In this document: one piece after another, positions 1 to 7,055 of the stretch
Position numbering within the stretch: the stretch's first letter is position 1
Layout of the letters: each line of letters opens with the position of its first letter
DNA from: an uncultured Devosia sp.
GTDB lineage: Bacteria; Pseudomonadota; Alphaproteobacteria; Rhizobiales; Devosiaceae
Direction: 5' to 3'
DNA: 64,000 nt
Assembly (NCBI RefSeq): GCF_946479885.1
Contig: NZ_CAMLHM010000001.1
Span: forward strand, 186,001 to 250,000
Made by a program: the position numbers and the translations under genes
Notes under the pieces: generated by a model
The model's database searches: none
What the model was told of the DNA's origin: nothing
The model's input: the letters and a program-made list of their open reading frames with translations, nothing else

Positions 1-1495
1 CGCTCAACAGCTTCTGCACGGCGGCGACCAGCTCTTCGCGCTTGATCTCGAACTGGCCCGGCCGCGCGGCCTTCCATTCGGCATTGTCGGAGATGGCTGA
101 TGCGGCCTGCTTGCCCGCGATCAGGTCCTTGATCTGCAGGATCCCCTGCTCGCGTTCCTGGCTGCCTTCGATGATGACGATGGGCGAATTGCGCTTGTCG
201 GCATAGGCGACCTGCTTGCCGAAATTCTTGGTGTTGCCGAGGAACATTTCGGCCCGAATGCCGGCCTGGCGCAACTCGGCGACCATGGCCTGGTAGCCAG
301 CCATCTGTTCCTTGTCCATGACGAGGACAACGACCGGGCCAGCCGGTTCGGTGGCATTGAGATTGCCGGTGAGCTTGAGCGCATTGGCGAGGCGCGACAC
401 GCCGATGGAAAAGCCGGTGGCCGGCACGGGCTCACGCCGGAAGCGGGAAACGAGGCCATCATAGCGGCCACCGCCGCCAACGGCGCCGAACACCACGTCC
501 TGGCCCTTTTCGTTCTGCACCTTGAAGGTCAGTTCGATCTCGAAGACCGGGCCGGTATAATATTCGAGGCCACGAACGACAGAGGGGTCGATGCGGATGC
601 GGTCGGGGCCGTAGCCGGCGGCATCAAAGAGTCGCTGCATTGCCCCTAGTTCGGCATTACCTTCGTCCAGCAGGTCGGAGTTTAGACCTTGCAGGCCAAC
701 AGAGGCCGGAATTTTGAACTCGATGTGCGACGCACTCCCCCCCGGGCCACCGGTTGTGGACGCCTTGAACGTGATACCCATCACAACAGCGTCGACCTGG
801 GACGGGGTTAACTCGGCGCCCTTGGTAAAGTCGCCGCTCTCGTCTTTACGTCCGGCGCCCAAGAGCAGCTTGACGCCTTCGAGGCCAAATTTGTCGAGCT
901 TATCAATCGCCCTAAGAACGGCCAGCTTCTTGGCACTATCAGCTACGCCGGCAGCTTCCAAAACACCGTCGAGCACCTTGCGGCTATTCACCCGAACCAC
1001 GTACTTCCCGGCCAGCCCAAGCGCATCCATGACATCGGCCATCATCATGCACATTTCGGCGTCGGCTTCGGGGCCACCGGCGCCGACCGTATCGGCGTCG
1101 AACTGCATGAACTGGCGGAAGCGGCCCGGGCCTGGCTTTTCGTTGCGGAACACGTAGCCCTGGCGGTAGGAGCGGTAGGGCTTGGGCAGGGTCTCGAAAT
1201 TCTCGGCGAAATAGCGGGCGAGCGGCGCGGTGAGGTCGTAGCGCAGGCTCATCCACTGCTCGTCATCGTCCTGGATGGAGAAGACGCCGGCATTGGGCCG
1301 ATCGGTATCGGGCAGGAACTTGCCGAGCGTCTCGGTCAGCTCGAGCAGCGGGGTTTCGACCGGGTCGAAGCCATAGCGCTCATAGACTTTCCGGATCTTG
1401 TCGATCATGGCGCCGACGGCGGCGATTTCGCCGGGCGTGCGATCCTCGAAGCCACGCGGCAGACGGGGCGTGATCAGCTTGGTCTTTTCGGTCAT
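1..1495 (-). CDS. hisS: histidyl-tRNA synthetase, 3' end cut by window edge
   Basis: Class II aminoacyl-tRNA synthetase that charges tRNA-His with histidine in the cytoplasm. The frame is open from ATG at 1495 ([11 protein letters not shown]) through the left edge, so about 498 residues are visible and the C-terminus is missing. The first part carries motif 2-like text ([22 protein letters not shown]) in broken form, then the histidine-binding segment [12 protein letters not shown] near 540-575 and [12 protein letters not shown] near 470-490, followed by the anticodon-binding domain. The LEYYTGPV variant replaces the usual LDYYxRTV and marks the divergent alphaproteobacterial HisRS. This matches the tRNA-His lacking G-1 found 5 kb away. 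A purine-rich AGGAC lies just ahead of the start. Confidence 0.95.
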   Translation of the reverse strand, partial: MTEKTKLITPRLPRGFEDRTPGEIAAVGAMIDKIRKVYERYGFDPVETPLLELTETLGKFLPDTDRPNAGVFSIQDDDEQWMSLRYDLTAPLARYFAENFETLPKPYRSYRQGYVFRNEKPGPGRFRQFMQFDADTVGAGGPEADAEMCMMMADVMDALGLAGKYVVRVNSRKVLDGVLEAAGVADSAKKLAVLRAIDKLDKFGLEGVKLLLGAGRKDESGDFTKGAELTPSQVDAVVMGITFKASTTGGPGGSASHIEFKIPASVGLQGLNSDLLDEGNAELGAMQRLFDAAGYGPDRIRIDPSVVRGLEYYTGPVFEIELTFKVQNEKGQDVVFGAVGGGGRYDGLVSRFRREPVPATGFSIGVSRLANALKLTGNLNATEPAGPVVVLVMDKEQMAGYQAMVAELRQAGIRAEMFLGNTKNFGKQVAYADKRNSPIVIIEGSQEREQGILQIKDLIAGKQAASAISDNAEWKAARPGQFEIKREELVAAVQKLLS

Positions 1496-1606
1496 CTGGA
1501 AGTCCTGACAAGTCGCGCCGTTCCTAGCGGATCGGTGAAATGGAAACAACAGTGCGAGACGGAGAGCGGCAGGGAAGGCCGGGAATTTTCCCGACCTTCC
1601 CTGTCC

Positions 1607-1864
1607 TTAGGAGCCCAGCCTCCAGAAAGGCGGAGGCAGTTGCAGGCTATCGCCCGAAGGCTCCGGCCAGAAGGCCGACCTGGGCAAGGGTGGCAGGCCC
1701 ATATCGGCCCGCAGGCGGGCATCGTCCGGCAGTTGGGGCCGGTTCCACCACGCGGCCAGGGCCACGCGCAGAACAGCGAAGAGTCCACGATGCTGGACGG
1801 CTTCGACGACGTTGAAATTGAGGCGCAGCAGAGTACTGCCCTCGCTGAGTGCATCATACGACAT
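1607..1864 (-). CDS. small DUF1127-like protein, tandem paralog 1
   Basis: An 85-residue protein starting MSYDALSEGS. I chose ATG 1864 because the aligned paralog at 1950-2210 begins at the same point and both have a similar GGA-x2/3-CCGT sequence just before the ATG. The core reads HRGLFAVLRVALAAWWNRP then LRADMGLPP. That arrangement resembles the small DUF1127/YjiS proteins of alphaproteobacteria, which end in a leucine-rich DIGL-type motif; the assignment is by pattern only. Function is unknown; some family members have been linked to RNA turnover and phosphate/carbon metabolism. It lies between hisS and its paralog on the same strand, with an 85-nt gap to the paralog, so co-transcription is likely. 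Confidence 0.65.
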   Translation of the reverse strand: MSYDALSEGSTLLRLNFNVVEAVQHRGLFAVLRVALAAWWNRPQLPDDARLRADMGLPPLPRSAFWPEPSGDSLQLPPPFWRLGS

Positions 1865-1949
1865 AACGGAATCCGGCGCGCACAGGCGCCGTCCTTCTGT
1901 TGAGGATGGTTTGAGCCGGGAGGCGAACCGAAATCCGCGCCCCCTGCCC

Positions 1950-2210
1950 CTACATGCCAGGTCTCCGCAGGGGATCTGGAATACTCGAGCTGGCCGAAAT
2001 CTGCAGCCAATGGGCAGGCTGTGGTTCCGGCGGCAGGCCGATGTCCGCCCGCAACGAAGCGGGCAAATCTGCGGGTAACCGTGGACGGTTCCACCAGGCG
2101 CTGATCGCCGTGGCAATCACGGAGAGCAGGCCGCGCTGATGGACGGCGTCGGCGATGGAGAATTCGAGGCGCAGAACGATGCTGCCCTCGGGGAGGGTGT
2201 TGTAAGTCAT
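1950..2210 (-). CDS. small DUF1127-like protein, tandem paralog 2
   Basis: An 86-residue protein (MTYNTLPEGS start) that aligns nearly end to end with the product of 1607-1864. Shared features are M-[ST]-Y, EGS, LRL-x-F, the QRGL/HRGL turn, AWWNRP and LRAD-[IM]-GLPP. A longer open frame extends upstream to 2285, but similarity to the paralog begins exactly at ATG 2210, so that start is preferred. It carries no signal peptide or membrane segment. The two copies are a local duplication that has diverged at many positions while keeping the tryptophan pair and the C-terminal motif, which suggests both are under selection. Function is unknown. Confidence 0.65.
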   Translation of the reverse strand: MTYNTLPEGSIVLRLEFSIADAVHQRGLLSVIATAISAWWNRPRLPADLPASLRADIGLPPEPQPAHWLQISASSSIPDPLRRPGM

Positions 2211-2571
2211 GACGGTTTCCGGACGCGTCAAGACGCGGACCGGCCTCTGATGGGTTGGGTGGATGGGCTGGAATCGGGGACGCAAAACGGCCCGGTTCAG
2301 TTCATCGCGATGTGGTGGCTAGGAAAGTGTCCGCGGTCGCGAGGACCGAGATGGCAGGGAGCGAGGCTTTAACCTCGCGCGCAATGCCGCGCGTGATCAC
2401 CCTGGCGGAGTTCGAACATGACTGTCATGTAGCTGCCTCCCTCGGGTTGGCTTTGATGGACGATTGGCTTCTAGCTCGCGATTCCGTGATCTGCAAGCAG
2501 GGATGTGGCGGCTTGTCGCAGTGCCGGCCGAGTGTGGCAAGGAGAGCACACTGTCACCCAGGACTCCCAGT
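2211..2571. other. intergenic stretch with no supported gene
   Basis: About 360 bases upstream of the tandem small genes, followed directly by a palindromic repeat. Open frames here either run into the repeat or lack a credible start, codon bias or recognisable protein text. It presumably holds the leftward promoter for 1950-2210. No operator or terminator stands out. Confidence 0.4.
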
Positions 2572-2709
2572 CGTCTCCCTCCCCCTTGCGGGGAGGGATC
2601 AAGGGTGGGGGGCGTTTGGCCCGCATGTCGGGGCTTATCACCCCCCACCCTAGTTTCGCTACGGCCTTTGGCCTAGCTGCACTACCCTCCCCGCAAGGGG
2701 GAGGGTGAC
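2572..2709. repeat. family A composite inverted repeat, copy A1
   Basis: The left module has CCCTCCCCCTTGCGGGGAGG followed by ATCAAGGGTGGGGG. The right module carries the same sequence inverted (CCCTCCCCGCAAGGGGGAGG), with a variable GC-rich middle. Each module is itself a short hairpin. The element sits between the tag stop codon and the empty region upstream of the DUF1127-like genes. Related copies occur at 14411, 36783, 42593, 44281, 46207 and 51328. Confidence 0.85.
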
Positions 2710-2725
2710 CGGCTGAGCGTCCGCT

Positions 2726-3343
2726 CTATTTCGGCCGCACCAGCGCGTGGCGCTCGGCTTCGACCTCGTCGCGGCAGAAGCAGCCCTCGATGTGGTCGTT
2801 GACCAGGCCCATGGCCTGCATGAAGGCGTAGCAGGTGGTGGGGCCGACAAAGGCGAAGCCGCGCTTGCGCAAATCCTTGGACAGCCGCACCGAGGCCTCG
2901 GTCTGGGCGAGGCGGCGCAGGTTTTCCCAGCTCAGGTCATCGGGGCGGTGTTCAGGGCGGGTTTCGAAGCGCCAGACATAGGCGGCGAGCGAGCCGAATT
3001 CGGCCTGAATGGCGAGTGCGCGCCGGGCATTGTTGATGGTGGCAGCGATCTTGCCGCGATGGCGGATGATGCCCGGATCGAGCAGCAGGCGCTCGATGTC
3101 AGCCTCGTCCATGGCGGCGACCTTGGCAATGTCGAAACCGTGGAACACCTCGCGGAAGCGTTCGCGCTTGCGCAGGATGGTGATCCAGGACAGACCTGAC
3201 TGGAAGCCCTCGAGGCAGATCTTCTCGAACAGCCTGATATCCGAGGTGACCGGCCGGCCCCATTCGCGGTCATGATAGTGGCGGTAAAGCGCATCATCGC
3301 CGGCCCAGGGACAACGCGGCAGGCCATCCGACTCGATTGACAT
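2726..3343 (-). CDS. tag: DNA-3-methyladenine glycosylase I
   Basis: Base-excision repair enzyme that removes 3-methyladenine from alkylated DNA. The 205-residue product begins MSIESDGLPRCPWAG. It contains the family signature: RCPWAG near the N-terminus, HYHDREWG, EGFQSGLSWITILRKR, FVGPTTCYAFMQA and the C-terminal NDHIEGCFCRDE. The Cys near residue 11, the His of HYHD and the His/Cys of DHIEGC are the expected zinc ligands. A longer frame opens upstream to 3457, but the conserved domain begins right after ATG 3343. The gene is single, read leftward and divergent from the receiver gene at 3493. At 205 residues it is slightly longer than the E. coli enzyme because of a C-terminal extension. 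Confidence 0.93.
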   Translation of the reverse strand: MSIESDGLPRCPWAGDDALYRHYHDREWGRPVTSDIRLFEKICLEGFQSGLSWITILRKRERFREVFHGFDIAKVAAMDEADIERLLLDPGIIRHRGKIAATINNARRALAIQAEFGSLAAYVWRFETRPEHRPDDLSWENLRRLAQTEASVRLSKDLRKRGFAFVGPTTCYAFMQAMGLVNDHIEGCFCRDEVEAERHALVRPK

Positions 3344-3492
3344 GGGCAACGCACTTTCACTAATCGAGGACGTGGGAATGCTTAGACGGCCGCTCACCCG
3401 TTGGAATCGCGGCACACCTATATTCGACAAAGAACCAGCAACGACCAGCCGCCTCAATTTGCGGCGGCGCGGATTTTCGAGGACGTGATGCG

Positions 3493-3918
3493 GTGATTAT
3501 TCCCGGACGCCTGCGAGCCCTGGTCGTGGACGACAACGCCTATGCACGCGCCATATCCGCCAACGGGCTCAAGAAACTGGGCGTCGGCCAGATCGTCGAG
3601 GCCGAAGGCGGTGCAGCGGCGATACTCGCGCTGCTCGGCGAGCCGTTCGACCTGATGCTGATGGACTGGTACATGCCCGATGTGAGCGGCGCGGGCGTGA
3701 TGACGGTGCTGCGCGATCCCCGGCTCGGGGCGGCATCGCAGACGCCGGTCATCCTGATGACGGCCTATGCCAGCCGGGACAATATTGCGCGGGCCCGTGA
3801 ATTGGGCGTCAACGAGGTGCTGGTCAAGCCGTTCACCACCGACCAGCTGGGCACCGCGCTCAGCCGGGTGCTGGGCAGCGGGGCACAGGCTTCGGGCGAC
3901 GGCTCTGTGTTCCTCTAG
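3493..3918 (+). CDS. single-domain response regulator (CheY-like receiver)
   Basis: A 141-residue stand-alone receiver domain that should be phosphorylated by a histidine kinase and signal by protein-protein contact, since no output domain follows. It has the acidic pair D13 D14 (VVDDN), phospho-acceptor D58 (LMLMDWYMPD), the switch residue T90 (LMTAYAS) and K112 (LVKPF). The start is GTG at 3493; the nearby ATG at 3488 is out of frame and hits a stop at once. The last 15 residues are a low-complexity tail. No chemotaxis or kinase gene adjoins it; its partner may be encoded elsewhere. The nearest kinase-like protein (7056) lacks its catalytic histidine. Confidence 0.88.
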   Translation: MIIPGRLRALVVDDNAYARAISANGLKKLGVGQIVEAEGGAAAILALLGEPFDLMLMDWYMPDVSGAGVMTVLRDPRLGAASQTPVILMTAYASRDNIARARELGVNEVLVKPFTTDQLGTALSRVLGSGAQASGDGSVFL

Positions 3919-4042
3919 GCTGCTTACCAACCGCTAACCAACAGTGCGATCAATGGCTTAACCATGCCGCTTCACGGCGTATTGGCCATTTTGCGGCAGT
4001 CTGCAGCCAAAGCCGGGTCGCCGGCGGAATGTGGATGTCGCC

Positions 4043-4666
4043 ATGATCGGAATGAAGACGGCCGGCACGGGTCTGCTGGCATTAGCGGTTTGCCTGTCGG
4101 CGCTGGTGCCGGCCCAGGGCGCGGGGTTGCAGCCGGGTTGGCGCTTTGCGCCGCCGCCGGGCGTCACCATCGTCCAGGGCGCGCCACGTCATGCACTGGC
4201 GCTGCAGGGCAACACCCAGGTCAACCCGATCTATCTGCGGCAGGTCGTGCAATATCCCACCAGCGAGCGCAGCGGCACGATCGTGGTCGATACGCAGGCG
4301 CATTTCCTCTACTTCGTGCTCGGGGACGGGCGTGCCCTGCGTTATGGCATTGGCGTCGCCAAATCGGGCTTTGAATGGAGCGGCACGCACCAGATTAGCC
4401 GCAAGGCGGAATGGCCGAGCTGGACACCGCCGGCCGAGATGCTGCAGCGCCGGCCCGAACTGCCACGCCATATGGAGGGCGGCCCGGACAATCCCCTGGG
4501 GGCGCGGGCGCTGTATCTGGGTTCGACGCTCTACCGCATCCACGGCACGACAGAGCCATGGAGCATCGGCCAGAACGTGTCGTCCGGCTGCATCCGCATG
4601 ACCAATGCCGACGTGATCGACCTCTATGATCGCGTACAACTTTATACGAAGGTCGTTGTCCTTTAA
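4043..4666 (+). CDS. L,D-transpeptidase (ErfK/YbiS/YkuD family)
   Basis: Periplasmic enzyme of the YkuD fold that cross-links peptidoglycan or attaches protein to it. The ATG at 4043 (207 residues) is preferred because GGA precedes it by 7 bases and a hydrophobic signal peptide follows (LLALAVCLSALVPAQGA); GTG 4031 and ATG 4052 are alternatives. The catalytic motif is present: H167-G168 in RIHGTTEPWSIGQ and SSGCIRM with C183. The first position of SHGCIRM is Ser here, as in many ErfK-type members. The conserved N-terminal VVDTQAHFLYFVLGDG strand is also visible. It is followed after 50 bases by the vWA protein on the same strand, perhaps co-transcribed. Confidence 0.92.
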   Translation: MIGMKTAGTGLLALAVCLSALVPAQGAGLQPGWRFAPPPGVTIVQGAPRHALALQGNTQVNPIYLRQVVQYPTSERSGTIVVDTQAHFLYFVLGDGRALRYGIGVAKSGFEWSGTHQISRKAEWPSWTPPAEMLQRRPELPRHMEGGPDNPLGARALYLGSTLYRIHGTTEPWSIGQNVSSGCIRMTNADVIDLYDRVQLYTKVVVL

Positions 4667-4716
4667 TAAGGATTATCCGCGACATTCGGGCGGCTCCCCA
4701 GTGGGGCCGAGAACCC

Positions 4717-6684
4717 ATGGGTGCCCGCGCCATGCATCGCTTCCTCTCCCTGGCCAGACGTTTCGGGCGTGACGAGCGCGGCGTATTCGCCGTGCTGTTC
4801 GGCCTGATGGCCATTGTTCTGGTGGCCCTGGCCGGTGCCGTGGTGGACTATGTGTCGCTCGAGCAGACCAGGAACCGGTCGCAGGTCGCGCTGGATGCGG
4901 CGGCGCTCGCATTGCAGCCGCTGATCTTTGTGAAGCCCCTCAACACCGCCGATATAAAGTCCAAGGCCCAGGCCCTGCTGCGCGACCGGCTTGGCATTGT
5001 GAGCGGGTCGGGCCAGTTCGGCGTCACCGCCGAGGTGTCCGACATTCAAGTCAATGTCGACGACGGCTCGCTCCTGCTGGTCGCCAAGATGCAAATGCCG
5101 ACAACCTTTGTGAGCCTGGTGGGCGTGCCGACCATGAGTGCCAGCATTCAGTCGGAAGCCACGCGCAAGAAACTCGAACTCGAAGTGGTCATGGTGCTGG
5201 ACAATTCGGGCTCGATGCAGTCCTCCAGCCGCATGACAAGGCTGGTGGACGCCGCCAAATGCGCCACCTACATCCTGATGTATGACAAGGTGGTCGACGC
5301 GCCGGGAAATTCCAATACCTGTGTGCCGGCCGCCGGCGCGCAACTGGTGGAAGACGTCCGCATCGGCATTGTCCCCTTCACCATGTTCGTCAATGTCGGC
5401 GCCGGCAATGCCGGTGCCAGCTGGATGGATACGGGCGGCGCCTCCGTCATCGCCAACGACAACTTCGACAATGATGACGACGAGGATGTCGCTCCCACTG
5501 TGGCGCTGCCCACGCGCTCTGCGCTGTTCACGGCGACCGGCGAAGCCTGGCGTGGCTGCGTCGAGGCAAGGCCACACATCAAGAGCGGCACGCTGACCAC
5601 CGAATATCTCGACACCGACGATACGACACCATTGGCGGGGAACACGAAATTCGTGCCCCTGTTCTCGCCCGACATGCCCAGCGCGGTGGGTGGCAACAAC
5701 TACATCGACGATAGTCCGGCAATCTGCGACCGGCCGTCCAACGGCAATCCCCGCTGCGATTTCGTCGAGCGGCGCACGTCGAGCTGGTCGGGCTGGAGCA
5801 CGCCCACGGTGATCAGCAGTACCATAACCGGCGGGTCCACCAATTTTACCAGCAATACCCTCTATCCCAACGCGTTCTACGGCAACCGGCCACCCGGCTG
5901 CACCTGCCGCAGCGCAACTTATTCAAGCTGGTCGGGCAACAGCTCGGTGCAGACCCGCAACGGCACGTGCACGGGCAGCTACGTGCCCATCGGGCTGAGC
6001 GATCGCGAGCTCCAGGAGCGGGTCTGCAAGTATTATCAGGGAACATCGGGAAGCACGTTCTCGAGCGGCCCCAATGCCGACTGCACGCGCACGCCGATCC
6101 TGCCACTGACCGCGACGCCGGCCACCGTGATCAGCACGATCAACAACATGCAGGCCGAAGGCGGCACCAATATCCACATGGGGGCGGTTTGGGGCATGCG
6201 GGTGTTGTCACCCACCGAGCCGTTCACCCAGGGCGGCGCCTATGACGAAGCCATCAGCAAGGTGATGATCATCATGACCGATGGCGAGAACACCGCCTAC
6301 CAGACCAACAACGGCAATGGCTCCGCGTATAACAGCGCCTATGGCTTCCCCTACAATTCGCAAAATACCAATGCGAACTCGACCAGTGGGGGCAACGTCA
6401 CGCGCCTGGGTCCAGTGACCGCCACCAACGCGCAACTGGTCACGCAGATGAATGACCGCACGGCCCAAACCTGCGCCAATGCCAAGGCGGCCGGGATCAC
6501 GGTCTACACGATCGGGCTGGCGACAAGCACGGTGACCCAGAGCACCCCAGCGGTGGTGCAGGCATTGCTGACCAACTGCGCGACAACGGCAGATCGTGCG
6601 CGCTTCCCCGAAGCGTCCAGCGAGCTCAAGACCACGTTCGAGGCAATCGCCAACGACCTGTCAGCTCTGCGCCTGGCTCAATAG
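4717..6684 (+). CDS. TadE/TadG-like pilus-assembly protein with vWA domain
   Basis: A 655-residue envelope protein. Residues about 10-50 form the Tad 'Flp-like' head: basic stretch, DERGVFAVLFG, then a hydrophobic helix (LMAIVLVALAGAVVDYVSL), followed by DAAALALQ, typical of TadG. The von Willebrand A domain follows with the MIDAS motif D162-N-S-G-S-M and later IIMTDGEN. A long Ser/Thr/Asn-rich insert with several Cys residues occupies the middle. ATG 4717 is used; ATG 4732 is equally possible. It would be anchored in the inner membrane with most of the protein outside. No other tad gene is in the window, so its role in tight-adherence pili is inferred from the family. Confidence 0.85.
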   Translation: MGARAMHRFLSLARRFGRDERGVFAVLFGLMAIVLVALAGAVVDYVSLEQTRNRSQVALDAAALALQPLIFVKPLNTADIKSKAQALLRDRLGIVSGSGQFGVTAEVSDIQVNVDDGSLLLVAKMQMPTTFVSLVGVPTMSASIQSEATRKKLELEVVMVLDNSGSMQSSSRMTRLVDAAKCATYILMYDKVVDAPGNSNTCVPAAGAQLVEDVRIGIVPFTMFVNVGAGNAGASWMDTGGASVIANDNFDNDDDEDVAPTVALPTRSALFTATGEAWRGCVEARPHIKSGTLTTEYLDTDDTTPLAGNTKFVPLFSPDMPSAVGGNNYIDDSPAICDRPSNGNPRCDFVERRTSSWSGWSTPTVISSTITGGSTNFTSNTLYPNAFYGNRPPGCTCRSATYSSWSGNSSVQTRNGTCTGSYVPIGLSDRELQERVCKYYQGTSGSTFSSGPNADCTRTPILPLTATPATVISTINNMQAEGGTNIHMGAVWGMRVLSPTEPFTQGGAYDEAISKVMIIMTDGENTAYQTNNGNGSAYNSAYGFPYNSQNTNANSTSGGNVTRLGPVTATNAQLVTQMNDRTAQTCANAKAAGITVYTIGLATSTVTQSTPAVVQALLTNCATTADRARFPEASSELKTTFEAIANDLSALRLAQ

Positions 6685-6698
6685 TGCCACTGAGGGAA

Positions 6699-6775
6699 TG
6701 GTACCGCCTCCCCGGATTGAACGGGGGACCTCTAGATCCACAATCTAGCGCTCTAACCAACTGAGCTAAGGCGGC
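6699..6775 (-). tRNA. tRNA-His (anticodon GTG)
   Basis: Read leftward, the gene folds into a full cloverleaf. The acceptor strand GCCGCCT pairs with AGGCGGT, the D-arm is TTAGCTCAGTTGGTTAGAGC-like, the anticodon stem CTAGA/TCTAG encloses loop TTGTGGA with anticodon GTG, and the T-arm contains GTTCAATCC. CCA is encoded at 6701-6699. The first pair is G1-U72 with discriminator A73. The base before G1 is T, so the G-1 that most tRNA-His carry is not encoded. That absence is characteristic of alphaproteobacteria and goes with their divergent HisRS, whose gene begins at 1495. Confidence 0.97.
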
Positions 6776-7055
6776 AAATGCTCTGCAAGGGGCGGCGGAA
6801 GGCGCGTCCCGAAAGCGGGCGGAACATAGGTGGAGAATCCCGGGATGACAAGCACCGATTTTGCCACCTGACGACCTGCCGGAGACAGTGCCGCATTTAA
6901 CCATCTCACCCGAACGGCAGGCCCTGCCGACGTGCCGCACTGGACCCTGGGGAATGCACCCTATATTGAAGAAACCTTAGCGTCCGGGCGCAAATTGTCC
7001 TGAAATGGCACGAAAACGCGTGTCGCGCGTCCCGGAACGGAGAGACTTGTCGTAG

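Noticed and set aside
2397..2648. 83-codon frame on the minus strand
   Set aside because: Its N-terminal text (PPTLDPSPQGGG) is a translation of repeat A1. Similar text appears wherever family A occurs.
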